Of a stretch of 64,000 bases of DNA, positions 53,301 through 64,000 are shown piece after piece. Position numbers and translations under genes: made by a program. Position 1 is the stretch's first letter, and the number at the start of each line of letters is the position of its first letter. The notes below the pieces were generated by a model. It was not told where the DNA came from. It did not search any database and was given only the letters and a program-made list of their open reading frames with translations. The DNA is from Micromonospora sp. CCTCC AA 2012012. Lineage in GTDB: Bacteria; Actinomycetota; Actinomycetes; Mycobacteriales; Micromonosporaceae. The stretch is from positions 2,666,001-2,730,000 of the forward strand of contig NZ_CP159342.1 in the NCBI RefSeq assembly GCF_040499845.1. The letters are read 5' to 3'.

Positions 53301-56300
53301 CCCCACGATTCGAGGAGCCGGAACAGGGCCACCTCGACGGCGAACAGGGCCGGCTGCGCCCAGCCGGTCTGCCCCAGATCCTGTCCGCCCGATCGGTCCC
53401 GGTCGCCTGTCGCGCCGGTTGAACCCGACCCGGCCAGCTCGTCCGCCGTGCCCGCCGAATTCGACGGGTCCAGCTCGCTTGGTGCGCCCGCCGGGTCCAG
53501 GTCCGGCGCGGAGCCATTGATCACGTCGCGCAGCGGACGGGCCAGCAGCGGATCGAAGTGGGCGCACACCTCCGACAGGGCGGCGTCGAAGACCGGGAAC
53601 GCCGCCGCGAGATCCCGGCCCATGCCGAGCCGCTGGCTGCCCTGGCCGGAGAAGACGACGCCGGTGAGGCCGTCGCGCGCCACACCCGACACCACCCCGG
53701 CGGCCGGGGATCCGGCCGCGACCGGCAGCACCCCCGTGCCGCCCGTCGCCGGGTCGCCGGCCAGCAGCGTGAGTCCGGCGCGGAGGTCGTCCCCGTCGGC
53801 GCCGAGCAGCACGGCACGGTGGTCCAGGCCGGAGCGGGTGGTGGCGAGCGAGAGCGCCACGTCGGCCGGGGCCGGGTCGCCGGGTACGCCGGTCAGGAGC
53901 CGTCGCGCCTGCGCGGCCACCGCGTCGCGGGTCTTCGCCGAGACGAGCCAGGGCACGACGGGCAGCGCCGCTCCCCCGTCGGTCCCGACTGCCGCCGCGT
54001 CGACGCGTGTCACCTCGTCGGCCGGTGCCGCTTGGATCGTGGGTGTGGCTCCGGCGGTGGGCGCCGCTCGGACGGCGGGCGCGGCCTCGACGGCGTCGGG
54101 TGCTTCTTCGAGGATCAGGTGGGCGTTGGTGCCACTGAGGCCGAACGCGGACACGGCAGCCCGACGCGGCCGGTCGGCGGCGCACCACTCACGCTGCTCG
54201 GCCAGCACCTCCACCGCACCAGCGGTCCAGTCCACATGCGTCGACGGCGTACCCACGTGCAGCGTGCGCGGCAGCACCCCATGCTGCAACGCCAGGATCA
54301 TCTTCATCACCCCGGCCACACCCGCCGCCGCCTGCGTGTGCCCGATGTTCGACTTCACCGACCCCAGAAACACCGGCCGATCGGCAGGCCGACCCTGGCC
54401 ATAGGTGGCCAACAGAGCTTGGGCCTCGATCGGATCACCCAGCGAGGTGCCGGTGCCGTGCGCCTCCACCGCGTCCACGTCGGCCGGGGTCAACCCCGCA
54501 CTCGTCAGCGCCTGCCGGATCACCCGCTGCTGCGACGGACCATTCGGCGCGGTCAGGCCGTTCGACGCACCATCCTGGTTCACCGCACTGCCCCGGAGCA
54601 CGGCGAGAACCCGGTGACCGTTGCGGTGGGCATCCGACAGCCGCTCCAACACCAGCACGCCCGCGCCCTCACCCCAACCGGTGCCGTCCGCATCATCCGA
54701 GAACGCCTTACAGCGGCCATCGGAGGCGAGACCACCCTGACGGGCGAACTCCACGAACGCCCCCGGCGTCGACATCACCGTCACACCACCCGCCAACGCC
54801 AGGGAACACTCCCCCGACCGCAACGACTGAGCAGCCAGGTGCACCGCCACCAACGACGACGAACACGCCGTGTCGACCGTCACCGCCGGGCCCTCCAGGC
54901 CCAGGGCGTACGACACCCGACCGGAGAGGACGCTGCCGGAGGAGCCGGTCGCCCCGTACCCGTCGGTCGACTCGCCGCAGAGGGCGAGCAGCGCCGGATA
55001 GTCCTGGCCGTTCGTGCCCGCGAAGACCCCGACGGGGGCGCCGCGCAACGACAGCGGACCGACCCCGGCACGTTCCAGGGCCTCCCAGGTCACCTCCAGC
55101 AGCAACCGCTGCTGCGGGTCCATGCTCAACGCCTCACGGGGCGAGATGCCGAAGAGGGTCGCGTCGAAGTCGGCGGCACCGGCGACGAAGCCGCCGACGG
55201 CGGCGAAGCCCTCCTCCAGCTGCCAGCCCCGGTCGGCCGGGAAACCGCCCATGGCGTCGACGCCGTCCGACAGCAGCGTCCACAGGCTCTCGGGGGACAC
55301 CACACCGCCGGGGAATCGACACCCCATCCCCACCACCACGATCGGGTCACCGTCGACCGCGGTCGGCGACACCGCCGGGGCGGTCGGGCTCTCCGCACCG
55401 CCGGAGAGTTCGTCCGCCAGGTGACCGGCGAGCGCGGTGACCGACGGATAGTCGAAGACGAGGGTCGACGGAAGCTTCAGCCCGCTGGCGGCCGAGAGGG
55501 CGTTGCGGAGTTCGACGGCGGTGAGGGAGTCGAAGCCGAGGTCCTTGAAGGGCGCCGACACGTCGACCGCGGCGGGGTCGGCGAAGCCGAGGACGGTGGC
55601 GACCCTGGTGCGTACCAGGTCGGTGAGGAAGACCCGGCGGGCCGGGCCGGAGAGGTCCGCGAGCCGGCCACGGGTGCCGGTGGCCGTGGTGCTGTCGGTC
55701 GTGGTCGGGCCGGTCGGTCGGGGTGCGATCCGGTCGAAGAGGCGGCTGGGCCGGGCCGCGGTGATGGCGGGTACGAGGCGGTCCCAGTCGACGTCGGCGA
55801 CGGTGACGCAGCCGGTGACGGTGCCGAGCAGGGTGACGGCCGGGTCGGGGTCGAGCGGGGTCATGCCGCCTCGGTCGAGCCGGGCGCGTACGAGGTCGTC
55901 GTCGGCCATGCCGCCGTCGGCCCACGGCCCCCACGCCACCGACGTCCCGACCAACCCTCGCGCCCGACGCGCCGCCACCAGGCCGTCCAACGCCGCGTTC
56001 GCCGCCGCGTACGCCCCCTGACCCGCACCACCCCACACCCCCGCCGCCGACGAAAACACGACGAACGCATCCAACTCCCGATCCCCCAACACCCGGTCCA
56101 GATGCCACGCCGCACCCGCCTTACCGGCCCACACCCCCGCCAACCCCGCCACCGTCAACCCCTCGACCACCCCATCACCCAACACACCCGCCACATGCAC
56201 CACCGCCGACACCTCACGCGCCAACAACTCCCCCACCGCCCCGGCATCGGCGACGTCCGCGGCCACCACCTCCACCTGGGCACCCATGGCCGTCAGCTCG

Positions 56301-59300
56301 TCCCGCAACTCCACCGCACCCGGCGCCGCCAACCCCCGACGCGACACCAACACCACACCCTCAGCACCCCGCGACACCACCCACCGCGCCACCCGCGCAC
56401 CCAAAGCCCCCGTCCCACCGGTAATCAACACCGTGCCGCGCGGCACCCACCCCCCACCCGACGGCGACGCCGACGCCGACACCAGACGACGACCGAACAC
56501 CACCGAACCCCGCACCGCCACCTGATCCTCACCGACGACACCGCCCGGACCGGACCTGCCGGCACCGCCCCAGACACCGCCGGCCTGGCCACCAGACGCA
56601 CCGGAGCCACCGGCGGCGATGACATCCACGACACCCCGCGCCGCCACCGCATCAATGGCCACCGGCACGTCCACCAGACCACCCCAGCGGCCCGGCTCCT
56701 CCAGCGCCACCACCCGCCCCAGACCCCACACACCCGCCGCGAGGGGCGAGGTCACCGCCTCACCCGGCCCCACCGACACCGCACCCGACGTCACCGTCCA
56801 CAACGGACCGTCGACCCCGGCATCACCCAACGCCTGCACCAGCACCACCGTCGCGACCAGACCGACCGGCACACCCGCGGACTCCGGATGCGCAGCCTCG
56901 CTCCGGCCCAGCACCGACACCACCCGGTCCACCTCGGCGAACTGCGCCAGACGACCCGCCAGCACCGCCCGATCCAGCTCGTCCACACCCACCCGCAGGC
57001 GACTCACCGTCACCCCACGGGTCGACAGCTCAACCGCCAGCGCCTCGGCCCACTCGTCACCGGCGAACTCGACCAACAGCCAGTGACCCGCGGCGGGCCG
57101 GTCCGCGGGGACCACGATCGGGTCCCACGACTCCTGGTGGCAGAGCCGCTCCAGGGCCGCCCGCTCGCGGCGTTCCCGCTGCCGGGCCGCCAGCGCCGGC
57201 AGGGTCTCCCGCAGGGGCCGTTCGGCGTCCACGCCGAGTTCGGCGGCGAAGAGTTCCACGTCGCCGCGTTCCAGGGCGTCCCAGAGCTGGGCGTCCACCG
57301 GGTCGACGGCGGTGGGCGTACGGGCGGTCTCCGGGTTCTCCATCCAGTAGCGGTCCCGGGCGAAGGGGTGCCCGGGCAGGTCCACGAGGGTCCCCCCGAG
57401 GGGGGCGAAGAACGCCGACCAGTCCACCGCGTGGCCGTCGGTCCAGAGCCGGGCGAGTGCCGTCACGGCGCTGGTCGCTTCGGGCTGCTTGCGGTGCAGC
57501 ACCGGCACGACCAGCGCGTCGGGGCAGGTCTCCTCGATCGCGGTGACGAGGCTGGCGTCGGGGCCGAGTTCCAGGAACCGGGTGGCGCCCAGTTCGGTGG
57601 CCCGAGCGACGGCCGCACCGAAGGCGACGGTGCCGCGCACCTGGTCGGCCCAGTAACCGGCGGTGAACTCCTCCACCGGCTCGCCGGTCAGCGTCGAGAT
57701 GATCGGGATCTGCGGCCGGCGCAGCGCGACGGTCTCGGCGACCCGCGTGAAGTCGGCGAGCATCGGCTCCATCAACGCCGAGTGGAACGCGTGGCTGACG
57801 GTCAACCAGCGGCCCCGCCGGTCGGCGAGACCGGCCGCGACCTGCTCGACGGCCTCCCGGGTGCCGGAGACCACCACCTGACCGGGGGCGTTGACCGCCG
57901 CGATCGACGCGCCGTCGACCAGCAGCGGGGTCACCTCGTCCACGCTCGCGCGGACCGCCCACATCGCCCCACCGGACGGCAGGGCCTGCATCAACGACGC
58001 CCGCGCCGCGACCAGACGACACGCCTCCGGCAGGTCCAGGACCCCGGCGACGTGCGCGGCGGCCAACTCACCGACCGAGTGACCGATCAGGTAGTCCGGG
58101 GTGACACCCCAGGATTCGAGGAGCCGGAACAGCGCCACCTCGACCGCGAACAGGGCCGGCTGCGCCCACCCCGTCTGCGCCAGATCGTCGGCCGAGCCGT
58201 TGATCACGTCGCGGAGCGGGCGGTCCAGCAGCGGGTCGAGCTGGGCGCAGACCTCGGCCAGGGCGGCGTCGAAGACCGGGAAGGCCGCCGCCAGGTCGCG
58301 GCCCATGCCGACACGGTGACTGCCCTGCCCGGAGAAGACGAACGCCAGCCGGTCCCGGGAGCGGCCGGTACGGGTGGCGGTGCCGCGTACCACCGCGGCG
58401 GAGTCCGTGCCGGTGGCGACGTGGTCCAGCCCGTCGAGGGTGGACGCGGGGTCACCGGCGACGACGACGGCCCGGTGCTCGAACGCGGCCCGGCCGGTGG
58501 CGAGCGTACGCCCGATGTCGTGCGGGTCGAGGTCGGGCCGGGCGGCCAGCGCGGACCGCAACCGGGCGGCCAGCCCGGGCAGGGTCTGCTCCTGTCGGGT
58601 CGACAGCGGCAGCGGTACGACGGGCGGCCGGACCGGGACGGCGCTCTCCTCGTCGGCCGGCGCCTCCTCCAGCACCACGTGCGCGTTGGTGCCGCTGATG
58701 CCGAACGACGACACCCCGGCCCGCCGTGGCCGGTCGCCGCGCGGCCACGGCTGCGCCTCGGTGAGCAGCCGCACCTGACCCGCCGACCAGTCGACGTGCG
58801 TGGACGGCGTGCCGACGTGCAGGGTCCGGGGCAGCGTCCCGTGGCGCAGCGCGAGGACCATCTTCAGCACCCCGGCGACCCCGGCGGCGGCCTGGGTGTG
58901 GCCGAGGTTCGACTTCACCGAGCCCAGCCAGAGCGGCCGGTCGGCGGCCCGGTCCTGCCCGTACGTGGCGAGCAGCGCCTGCGCCTCGATCGGGTCGCCG
59001 AGGGTCGTACCCGTGCCGTGGGCCTCGACCGCGTCGACCTCGGCGGCCGACAGGCCGGCGTTGGCCAGCGCGGTCCGGATGACCTGCTGCTGCGACGGGC
59101 CGTTCGGGACGGTCAGGCCGTTCGACGCGCCGTCGGAGTTCACCGCGGTGCCGCGCACCACGGCGAGGATGCGGTGCCCGGCGCGCCGGGCGTCGGAGAG
59201 GCGGCCGAGGACGACCAGGCCGACACCCTCGGACCAGCCGGTGCCGTCGGCGTCGTCGGAGAACGCCTTGCAGCGCCCGTCGGCGGCGAGGCCCTGCTGG

Positions 59301-60064
59301 CGGCTGAACTCCAGGAACATGCCGGGCGTCGACATCACGGTGACGCCGCCGACCAGGGCCAGCGAGCACTCCCCGGAACGCAGCGACTGCACGGCCAGGT
59401 GCATCGCGACCAGCGACGACGAGCAGGCCGTGTCGACCGTCACGGCCGGACCCTTCAACCCCAGGGTGTACGCGATGCGGCCCGACGCGACGGCCATCGA
59501 GTTGCCGGTGAGCAGGTAGCCCTCGACGCCCTCGGGCAGCGCGGTGAGGTGCGAGCCGTAGCCGGTGGAGGCGGCGCCGACGAAGACTCCGGTGCTGCTG
59601 TTGCGCAGCGAGGACGGGTCGACGCCGGCGTTCTCGAACGCCGCCCAGGCGCTCTGCAGCAGCAGCCGCTGCTGCGGGTCCATGGCCAGGGCCTCGCGGG
59701 GGCTCATGCCGAAGAACGCCGGGTCGAACTCGGACGCGCCGTGGACGAAGCCGCCCCGGCTGGCGTACGTGGTGCCGGCCTTCGTGGGGTCGGCGCTGTA
59801 GAGGCGCTCCAGGTCCCAGCCCCGGTCGACGGGGAAGCCGGACATGGCGTCGCCCTCGGCGTCGAGCAGCCGCCACAGCTCCTCCGGCGTGTCCACCCCG
59901 CCGGGCAGCCGGCAGCTCATCCCGATGATCGCGATGGGTTCGCTGCTGGCCGCCTCGAGGTCGCGCAGCCGTCGGTGGGCCTGCCGCAGGTCACCGGTGA
60001 CCTTCTTCAGGTAGCCGAGCAGCTTCTCGTCGCCGCCGCCGCGCAGATCCCGGTTCTCGCTCAC
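50357..60064 (-). CDS. Type I PKS, two KS-AT-KR-ACP modules
   Basis: 3,235 residues from GTG 60064, overlapping the previous PKS by GTGA and ending four bases before the next. An N-terminal docking coil ([23 protein letters not shown]) precedes module 1: KS (Cys214), AT (~570-880; GHSVG, HAFH), KR (~1200-1390) and ACP (~1470-1545). Module 2: KS (~1575-1995), AT (~2130-2460; HAFH), KR (~2800-2990), ACP (~3085-3155) and a C-terminal docking helix bundle ([19 protein letters not shown] region). Both ATs predict malonyl-CoA. Both KRs keep the Lys, Ser, Tyr and Asn residues, lack the LDD motif and have AGVWG, which predicts A-type ketoreduction. No DH is present, so two beta-hydroxyls should result. 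The KR-coding regions of the two modules share 767 identical bases; AT2 carries a 42-residue insert. Confidence 0.96.
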   Translation of the reverse strand: MSENRDLRGGGDEKLLGYLKKVTGDLRQAHRRLRDLEAASSEPIAIIGMSCRLPGGVDTPEELWRLLDAEGDAMSGFPVDRGWDLERLYSADPTKAGTTYASRGGFVHGASEFDPAFFGMSPREALAMDPQQRLLLQSAWAAFENAGVDPSSLRNSSTGVFVGAASTGYGSHLTALPEGVEGYLLTGNSMAVASGRIAYTLGLKGPAVTVDTACSSSLVAMHLAVQSLRSGECSLALVGGVTVMSTPGMFLEFSRQQGLAADGRCKAFSDDADGTGWSEGVGLVVLGRLSDARRAGHRILAVVRGTAVNSDGASNGLTVPNGPSQQQVIRTALANAGLSAAEVDAVEAHGTGTTLGDPIEAQALLATYGQDRAADRPLWLGSVKSNLGHTQAAAGVAGVLKMVLALRHGTLPRTLHVGTPSTHVDWSAGQVRLLTEAQPWPRGDRPRRAGVSSFGISGTNAHVVLEEAPADEESAVPVRPPVVPLPLSTRQEQTLPGLAARLRSALAARPDLDPHDIGRTLATGRAAFEHRAVVVAGDPASTLDGLDHVATGTDSAAVVRGTATRTGRSRDRLAFVFSGQGSHRVGMGRDLAAAFPVFDAALAEVCAQLDPLLDRPLRDVINGSADDLAQTGWAQPALFAVEVALFRLLESWGVTPDYLIGHSVGELAAAHVAGVLDLPEACRLVAARASLMQALPSGGAMWAVRASVDEVTPLLVDGASIAAVNAPGQVVVSGTREAVEQVAAGLADRRGRWLTVSHAFHSALMEPMLADFTRVAETVALRRPQIPIISTLTGEPVEEFTAGYWADQVRGTVAFGAAVARATELGATRFLELGPDASLVTAIEETCPDALVVPVLHRKQPEATSAVTALARLWTDGHAVDWSAFFAPLGGTLVDLPGHPFARDRYWMENPETARTPTAVDPVDAQLWDALERGDVELFAAELGVDAERPLRETLPALAARQRERRERAALERLCHQESWDPIVVPADRPAAGHWLLVEFAGDEWAEALAVELSTRGVTVSRLRVGVDELDRAVLAGRLAQFAEVDRVVSVLGRSEAAHPESAGVPVGLVATVVLVQALGDAGVDGPLWTVTSGAVSVGPGEAVTSPLAAGVWGLGRVVALEEPGRWGGLVDVPVAIDAVAARGVVDVIAAGGSGASGGQAGGVWGGAGRSGPGGVVGEDQVAVRGSVVFGRRLVSASASPSGGGWVPRGTVLITGGTGALGARVARWVVSRGAEGVVLVSRRGLAAPGAVELRDELTAMGAQVEVVAADVADAGAVGELLAREVSAVVHVAGVLGDGVVEGLTVAGLAGVWAGKAGAAWHLDRVLGDRELDAFVVFSSAAGVWGGAGQGAYAAANAALDGLVAARRARGLVGTSVAWGPWADGGMADDDLVRARLDRGGMTPLDPDPAVTLLGTVTGCVTVADVDWDRLVPAITAARPSRLFDRIAPRPTGPTTTDSTTATGTRGRLADLSGPARRVFLTDLVRTRVATVLGFADPAAVDVSAPFKDLGFDSLTAVELRNALSAASGLKLPSTLVFDYPSVTALAGHLADELSGGAESPTAPAVSPTAVDGDPIVVVGMGCRFPGGVVSPESLWTLLSDGVDAMGGFPADRGWQLEEGFAAVGGFVAGAADFDATLFGISPREALSMDPQQRLLLEVTWEALERAGVGPLSLRGAPVGVFAGTNGQDYPALLALCGESTDGYGATGSSGSVLSGRVSYALGLEGPAVTVDTACSSSLVAVHLAAQSLRSGECSLALAGGVTVMSTPGAFVEFARQGGLASDGRCKAFSDDADGTGWGEGAGVLVLERLSDAHRNGHRVLAVLRGSAVNQDGASNGLTAPNGPSQQRVIRQALTSAGLTPADVDAVEAHGTGTSLGDPIEAQALLATYGQGRPADRPVFLGSVKSNIGHTQAAAGVAGVMKMILALQHGVLPRTLHVGTPSTHVDWTAGAVEVLAEQREWCAADRPRRAAVSAFGLSGTNAHLILEEAPDAVEAAPAVRAAPTAGATPTIQAAPADEVTRVDAAAVGTDGGAALPVVPWLVSAKTRDAVAAQARRLLTGVPGDPAPADVALSLATTRSGLDHRAVLLGADGDDLRAGLTLLAGDPATGGTGVLPVAAGSPAAGVVSGVARDGLTGVVFSGQGSQRLGMGRDLAAAFPVFDAALSEVCAHFDPLLARPLRDVINGSAPDLDPAGAPSELDPSNSAGTADELAGSGSTGATGDRDRSGGQDLGQTGWAQPALFAVEVALFRLLESWGVTPDYLIGHSIGELTAAHVAGVLDLPDACRLVAARASLMQALPSGGAMWAVRAAVDEVTPLLVEGASIAAVNAPGQVVVSGTREAVEQVAAGLADRQGRWLTVSHAFHSALMDPMLAEFTRIAETVALRRPQIPIISTLTGEPVDEFTAGYWADQVRGTVAFGAAVAKAGELGVTRFVEVGPDASLVGAVGDTAEGVLAVPMLRRDRAEVVTAVTALARLWADGCPVDWAAYLAPTGARVVDLPTYAFQHQRYWPKPKPPTPVSTAGTVDAAFWEAVEREDADLLAARLGVDVELPLRKTLPALSAWQRQQREQAELERLCYRESWLPVAVPTDRPVSGHWLLVEYAGDEWAEALAAELSTRGVTVSRLRVGVDELDRAVLAGRLAQFAEVDRVVSVLGRSETAHSEFGVPVGLVATVALVQASGDAGVDGPLWTVTSGAVSVGVGDAVVEPSSAGVWGLGRVVALEEPGRWGGLVDVPVAIDAVAARGVVDVIAAGGSGASGGQAGGVWGGAGRSGPGGVVGEDQVAVRGSVVFGRRLVSASASPSGGGWVPRGTVLITGGTGALGARVARWVVSRGAEGVVLVSRRGLAAPGAVELRDELTAMGAQVEVVAADVADAGAVGELLAREVSAVVHVAGVLGDGVVEGLTVAGLAGVWAGKAGAAWHLDRVLGDRELDAFVVFSSAAGVWGGAGQGAYAAANAALDGLVASRRARGLAGTSVAWGPWADGGMADDQLVLSRANRGGVTPLDPDRALRALESAGEGCVTVADVDWDRFVPAATALRANPFWDQVAPQAAAATPPETGTTDGLRQRLAALPAAARRARLTEEVRAQVAAVLGFPDPTAVEVTTAFKDLGFDSLTAVELRNVLAAQTGLKLPSTLVFDHPTTTALVDFLQRELTDGAADEERDADTELDRLEATLLALPTRELTRLRVTTRLQQLMKRLESAPAAHADADISARIEAATSDDIFALIDNEIGTR
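51173..51939 (-). repeat. 767-bp perfect repeat in PKS KR region, copy 1 (module 2)
   Basis: Every base from 51173 to 51939 is the same as 4,800 bases further right (55973-56739); divergence begins at both ends at once. It covers the end of the KR structural subdomain and most of the catalytic KR. Coding-strand codon use is richer in TTG, GGT and GTG than the flanking CTG/GGC-rich text. It points to recent gene conversion or selection for homogeneity. Confidence 0.97.
53381..53506 (-). other. 42-residue insertion in AT of middle PKS, module 2
   Basis: Same position and same length as 48427-48552, and nearly the same sequence ([20 protein letters not shown] at its start), with Pro, Thr or Gly substitutions. 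The shared insertion shows that these two KS-AT blocks descend from one recent duplication. Confidence 0.9.
55973..56739 (-). repeat. 767-bp perfect repeat in PKS KR region, copy 2 (module 1)
   Basis: Identical partner of 51173-51939. Outside the block identity falls to roughly 90% for another ~250 bases on the linker side, and quickly on the ACP side. It is a hazard for assembly from short reads, so the copy number of this module type should be confirmed. Confidence 0.97.
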
Positions 60065-63000
60065 GATGCTCCACCAAACTCGCTGTCGATCAGGTCGAAG
60101 AGCTCGTCGGCCGTGGCCGAGGAGAAGTCGTCGTCGGGTCCGTCGGCGACGTCCTGGTCCGCCGGGGCGCCCGCGCCGGCCCACTTCGCGGCCAGGGCCT
60201 GGAGGCGTCGGCTGACCACCGCGTCCACCGCGCCACCGGCGGCGAGCCGGTCCAGTTCGCGTTCCAGCCGCTCGACCTCCCCCAGCGCGGAGGTGTCCGG
60301 CCCGGTCGGCTGGTCGGGGGCGGTGGCCGGGGCGAGGGCGGTCCAGAGGTGCTCGGCGAGCGCGACCGGCGTCGGGTAGTCGAAGACCAGCGTGGCGGGC
60401 AGCCGGGTGCCGGTCGCCGCGGTGAGCCGGTTGCGCAGCTCGATGGCGGTGAGGGAGTCGAAGCCGAGGGCGTTGAACGCCTGCTCCGCCTCGATCTCCG
60501 CCGCCGAGGAGTGCCCGAGCACCGCCGCCGCCTGCCCGCAGACCAGCTCGACCAGGTGGTCGACGCCGTCGGCGCGGGACAGGCCGCGCAGCTCGGCGGC
60601 CAGCCCACCCGTGCTGGACCCGGCGGCCGGCGCGGCGGCGGCGGTCCGGCGGGCCGGGCCGGCGAGCGCCCGCAGCAGCGGCGGGACCGGGCCGGTGCCG
60701 AGCGCGGCGGTGTCCAGCCGCATCGGCAGCAGGGCCGCGTGGTCGACGGTGAGCGCCGCGTCGAACAGGGCCATGCCCTGCTGTTCGCTGAGCGGCCGCA
60801 GGCCGGCCTGTGCCATCCGGGCGAAGTCCGTCTCGGTGAGGTGCCCGGTCATGCCCCGGTCGGCGACCCACGGCCCCCAGGCCAGCGCGACCGCCGGCAC
60901 TCCCCGCTGCCGGGCCCAGCGGGCGAACTCGTCGACGAAGGCGTTCGCGGCGGCGTAGTTCGCCTGCCCGGCACCGCCGAAGGTGCCGGCGGCCCCGGAG
61001 AAGAGGACGAAGGCGGCCAGGTCGGCGTCGCGGGTCAGCTCGTACAGGTTCAGGGCGGCGTCCATCTTGGGCCGCAGGGTGGTGTCGAGGCGGGCGGGCG
61101 TGAGCGCCGGGATGACGCCGTCGTCGACGACCCCGGCGACGTGCACCACGGCGGTGAGCGGGTGGTCGGCCGGGACGGTGGCCAGGGTGCGGGCCAGGGC
61201 GTCCCGGTCGGCGGCGTCGCACGCCTCGACGCGCACCTGCGCACCCAGCCCGGTCAGTTCGGCGACCAGCTCGGCGGCGCCGTCGGCGGTGGCGCCGCGC
61301 CGGCTGGTGAGCAGCAGGTGCCGGACGCCGTGCCGGGTGACCAGGTGCCGGGCCACGTACCGGCCGAGGCCGCCGGTGCCGCCGGTGACCAGCACCGTCC
61401 CGGCCGGGTCGAGCGGCACGGGCATGGTGAGCACCACCTTGCCGACGTGCCGGGCCTGGCTGACGTGCCGGTACGCCTCGGGCGCCCGACGGACGTCCCA
61501 GCTCGCCGTCGGCAGCGGTCGCAGCGCCCCCGACTCGACCAGCCGCAGCACCTCGCCGAGCATCTCGCCAATGTGTTCCGCGCCGGCCTCGATCAGGTCG
61601 AACGCGTGGTAGCCGACGCCGGGGTGCCGGTCGCGCAGCTGCTCCGGGGTGCGCACGTCGGTCTTGCCCATCTCGAGGAACCGGCCGCCGACGCCGAGCA
61701 GGCGCAGCGAGGCGTCGACGTACTCACCGGCCAGGGAGTTGAGCACCACGTCGATTCGGCCGCTCTCGGCGGTGGCGCGGAACCGCGCCTCGAAGTCGAG
61801 GTTCCGGGAGGAGGCGAGGTGGCCGTCGGGGATGCCGAGGGCGCGCAGGGTGTCGTGCTTGCCTTCGCTGGCGGTGGCGTACACCTCGGCGCCGAGGTGG
61901 CGGGCGAGCTGCACGGCGGCCATGCCGACCCCACCGGCGGCGGCGTGGATCAGCACCGCTTCGCCGGTGCCGAGCTTGGCCAGGTCGACCAGGCCGTACC
62001 AGGCGGTGAGGAAGGCGATCGGCACCGACGCGGCCTGCCGGAACGACCAGTCGGCGGGCAGGTGGGCGATCATCCGGTGGTCGGCGACGGAGACCGGGCC
62101 GAACGCCTTGCCGAACATGCCGAGGACGCGGTCGCCGGGGGCGAAGCGGGTCACGCCGGGTCCGACCTCGGTGACGATGCCGGCGCCTTCGACGCCCATC
62201 GGGCCGGGGTCGCCCGGGTACATGTCGAGGGCGTTGAGCACGTCGCGGAAGTTGAGGCCGGCGGCGCGGACCGCGACCCGGACCAGGCCGGGTCCGAGCG
62301 GGGCGAGCAGCTCCGGGTCGGCGGCGAGGGTGAGGTTGGCCAGCGAGCCGCGGCCGGTGGTGTCGAGCCGCCAGGCCGGCTCCGCCGGGGGCAGCAGCGC
62401 GCCGTCACCGGCGAGGCGGGTCAGCCGGGCGGCGCGGGCGGTGCCGGCGCGGACGACGACCTGCGGTTCGTCGGCGCCGACGACGGCCGGCAGCAGGGCG
62501 GCGGCGGAGGTGGCGTCGTCGAGGTCGACGAGGTGGAACCGGCCGGGTTCCTCGGACTGGGCGGAGCGCACCAGCCCCCACACCGTGGCGGCGGCGGGGT
62601 CGCTGATCCCGGCCGCGTCGTCGCCGGCGACCGCGCCGCGGGTGACGAAGACCAGGCGGGAGCGGGCGTACCGGTCGTCGGCGAGCCACCGCTGCAGCAG
62701 CGTGAGGGCGTCGGTGCTCAGGGCCCGGGCCGCCGCGGCCATGCCGGTGGCGTCGGTGGCGGTGCCGACGCACGGGACCAGCACGACGTCCGGGACCTCC
62801 GCGTCGTCGAGCGCGGCGAGGTCGGCGACCGGGCGGGCCCCGAGCGCGCCGGCCAGGTCGAGGTCGTCGGCGCCGAGCACCGCCCAGGATCCACCGGTCG
62901 GGGTCGCGGCGGCGGTCGCCGTCTCGACCCAGTCCAGGCGGAACAGCGAGTCCGGGTACGCCGGGCGCGGCGCCGCCAGCTGCGCCGCGGTGACCGGGCG

Positions 63001-64000
63001 CATGGCGAGCGCGCCGATGGTGGCGACGGGCCGGCCGGTGGCGTCGGCGATGTCGAGGGTCAGCGCGTCCGGTCCGGCCTGCGACAGGCGTACCCGGAAG
63101 GCGGCCGCGCCGGAGGCGTGCAGCGTGACGTCGGTCCAGGAGAACGGCAGGCGGCTCTGCCCGGTGCCGTCGAGCGCGACGAAGGTGAGCGCCTGCACGG
63201 CGGCGTCGAGCAGCGGCGGGTGCAGCCCGTACGCGGCGGCGTCGGCGGCGTGCTCCGGCGGCAGGGCGACCTCGACGAAGACGTCGCCGTCGACCCGCCA
63301 CGCCTGGCGCAGCCCCTGGAACGACGGGCCGTAGTGGAACCCGCCGGCCCGGTACATGTCGTAGAAGGTGGAGACGTCGAGGGTCTCCACGCCGGCCGGC
63401 GGCCAGGCGGTCAGGTCGACGGGTGCGGCGGGAGCGCCGGTGCCGAGGGTGCCGGTGGCGTGCAGCGTCCACGGCGTGTCGCCGGGGGCGTCGTCGGGGC
63501 GGGAGTGGATGCGGATGCTCCGCGTACCGGTCTCGTCGGGGCGACCGACCAGGAGCTGGAGGTGGGTTCCGCCGTCGCGGGGCAGGGGAAGCGGGGCGGC
63601 GAGGGTGAGTTCGTCGACCCGGTCGCAGCCGACCTCGTCGGCGGCCCGGACGGCGAGTTCCAGGAAGCCGGTGCCGGGGAAGAGGATCGTGCCCAGCACG
63701 TCGTGGTCGGCGAGCCAGGCGTGGTCGCGGAGGCTGATCCGGCCGGTGAAGAGGTGTCCCTCGTCGCCGGCGAGGGCGACGGCGGCGCCGAGCAGCGGGT
63801 GCCCGGCGGCGGTGAGGCCGGCGGCGGTCACGTCCCCCGCCCGGTGCGTCATCGGCTGCGGCCAGTACGACTTCCGCTGGAAGGCGTACGTCGGCAGGTC
63901 GACGACGCGCGCGCCGGTGGGGGCGAAGAACGCCGCCCAGTCGACGGGGCAGCCGTCGGCCCAGAGCCGGGCGAGGGCGGTCACGGCGGTGGTCGCTTCG
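60061..64000 (-). CDS. Type I PKS, C-terminal part of a fully reducing module (AT end-DH-ER-KR-ACP)
   Basis: The frame is open through the right edge; 1,312 codons are visible. From the edge come the AT C-terminus ([15 protein letters not shown]), DH ([11 protein letters not shown] with catalytic His, [10 protein letters not shown] with Asp), ER ([35 protein letters not shown]), KR ([18 protein letters not shown] motif; YAAANA) and ACP ([10 protein letters not shown]), then a C-terminal docking domain ([15 protein letters not shown] region) that should pair with the next PKS. In the KR the residue 13 before the catalytic Tyr, normally Ser, is Gly (LFSGAAG). If all domains work, a saturated two-carbon unit is added. 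KS and most of AT, plus upstream modules, lie outside the window. Confidence 0.95.
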   Translation of the reverse strand, partial: EATTAVTALARLWADGCPVDWAAFFAPTGARVVDLPTYAFQRKSYWPQPMTHRAGDVTAAGLTAAGHPLLGAAVALAGDEGHLFTGRISLRDHAWLADHDVLGTILFPGTGFLELAVRAADEVGCDRVDELTLAAPLPLPRDGGTHLQLLVGRPDETGTRSIRIHSRPDDAPGDTPWTLHATGTLGTGAPAAPVDLTAWPPAGVETLDVSTFYDMYRAGGFHYGPSFQGLRQAWRVDGDVFVEVALPPEHAADAAAYGLHPPLLDAAVQALTFVALDGTGQSRLPFSWTDVTLHASGAAAFRVRLSQAGPDALTLDIADATGRPVATIGALAMRPVTAAQLAAPRPAYPDSLFRLDWVETATAAATPTGGSWAVLGADDLDLAGALGARPVADLAALDDAEVPDVVLVPCVGTATDATGMAAAARALSTDALTLLQRWLADDRYARSRLVFVTRGAVAGDDAAGISDPAAATVWGLVRSAQSEEPGRFHLVDLDDATSAAALLPAVVGADEPQVVVRAGTARAARLTRLAGDGALLPPAEPAWRLDTTGRGSLANLTLAADPELLAPLGPGLVRVAVRAAGLNFRDVLNALDMYPGDPGPMGVEGAGIVTEVGPGVTRFAPGDRVLGMFGKAFGPVSVADHRMIAHLPADWSFRQAASVPIAFLTAWYGLVDLAKLGTGEAVLIHAAAGGVGMAAVQLARHLGAEVYATASEGKHDTLRALGIPDGHLASSRNLDFEARFRATAESGRIDVVLNSLAGEYVDASLRLLGVGGRFLEMGKTDVRTPEQLRDRHPGVGYHAFDLIEAGAEHIGEMLGEVLRLVESGALRPLPTASWDVRRAPEAYRHVSQARHVGKVVLTMPVPLDPAGTVLVTGGTGGLGRYVARHLVTRHGVRHLLLTSRRGATADGAAELVAELTGLGAQVRVEACDAADRDALARTLATVPADHPLTAVVHVAGVVDDGVIPALTPARLDTTLRPKMDAALNLYELTRDADLAAFVLFSGAAGTFGGAGQANYAAANAFVDEFARWARQRGVPAVALAWGPWVADRGMTGHLTETDFARMAQAGLRPLSEQQGMALFDAALTVDHAALLPMRLDTAALGTGPVPPLLRALAGPARRTAAAAPAAGSSTGGLAAELRGLSRADGVDHLVELVCGQAAAVLGHSSAAEIEAEQAFNALGFDSLTAIELRNRLTAATGTRLPATLVFDYPTPVALAEHLWTALAPATAPDQPTGPDTSALGEVERLERELDRLAAGGAVDAVVSRRLQALAAKWAGAGAPADQDVADGPDDDFSSATADELFDLIDSEFGGAS

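Noticed and set aside
53558..60379. Plus-strand open frame antisense to the middle PKS
   Set aside because: Same shadow-frame character; the KS/AT/KR motifs read only on the minus strand.
50357..61222. Reading the middle PKS frame through to 61222
   Set aside because: Upstream of 60064 the frame is antisense-like Arg/Pro-rich text overlapping the previous PKS; the docking coil begins right after GTG 60064.

Overview
The window is very GC-rich (about three quarters G+C by eye), with GTG/ATG starts, ATGA/GTGA gene overlaps and a PptT-PptH pair. This points to an actinomycete; Micromonosporaceae is my best guess, but that is inference. Almost all of the window is specialised metabolism: about 8.3 kb of an open-ended PKS-NRPS gene, two more NRPS genes, three modular type I PKS genes (one open-ended), three glycosyltransferases, deoxysugar genes, tailoring genes, export genes and a two-component system. 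No tRNA, rRNA, CRISPR array, transposase or phage gene was seen.

Left block (1-20.6 kb): a divergent NRPS locus. Leftward runs a megasynthase, cut by the window edge, with the order ACP-KS-AT-ACP-aminotransferase-C-A-PCP-C. This is the architecture of iturin/mycosubtilin-type synthases, which make beta-amino fatty acids and attach them to a first amino acid. The A-domain pocket residues read as the published ornithine code. Rightward run an A-PCP protein carrying only a remnant of a C domain, a C-A-PCP-C-A-PCP-C protein ending in an unpaired C domain, an MFS exporter and an Asp/Glu-racemase-family protein. A lipopeptide with a beta-amino acyl start is the natural reading.

Middle (20.6-22.8 kb): the carrier-protein activating pair pptT (phosphopantetheinyl transferase) and pptH (the opposing phosphopantetheinyl hydrolase), plus a cold-shock-domain protein. 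These may be housekeeping genes lying between two clusters, or they may serve both.

Tailoring block (22.8-34.5 kb): an MGT-type glycosyltransferase diverges from a tight operon of methyltransferase, MqnD-like enzyme, PIG-L deacetylase with an extra C-terminal domain, and a formyltransferase lacking the canonical Asn. I do not recognise this four-gene set from any described pathway. A strong hairpin separates it from a leftward operon: NAD-dependent 4-ketoreductase/epimerase, RfbH/SpnQ-type 3-dehydratase (His in place of the PLP lysine, all four Fe-S cysteines present), Gfo/Idh 3-ketoreductase-like protein, second MGT glycosyltransferase and a 60-residue membrane protein. A DesVII/EryCIII-type glycosyltransferase diverges from it. 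The two divergent glycosyltransferase promoters share a 17-bp dyad, TCTGGGG-N3-TTCCC-N-G.

Immunity/regulation block (34.5-38.8 kb): a NarL-type response regulator and histidine kinase, divergent from a YceI protein and a DrrA/DrrB-like ABC exporter.

Right block (38.9-64 kb, all leftward): three PKS genes in assembly order from the right edge. The first is the end of a fully reducing module (AT end-DH-ER-KR-ACP). The second is a bimodular KS-AT-KR-ACP x2 protein. The third is a bimodular KS-AT-DH-KR-ACP x2 protein ending in a thioesterase. The four fully visible ATs look malonyl-specific. If all domains work, the released chain ends in a conjugated diene carboxyl preceded by two hydroxyls, probably a macrocycle that the glycosyltransferases decorate. 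The modules are mosaic: the two KR regions of the middle protein share 767 identical bases, while the KS-AT of its second module matches the first module of the last protein, including a shared 42-residue insertion in the AT.
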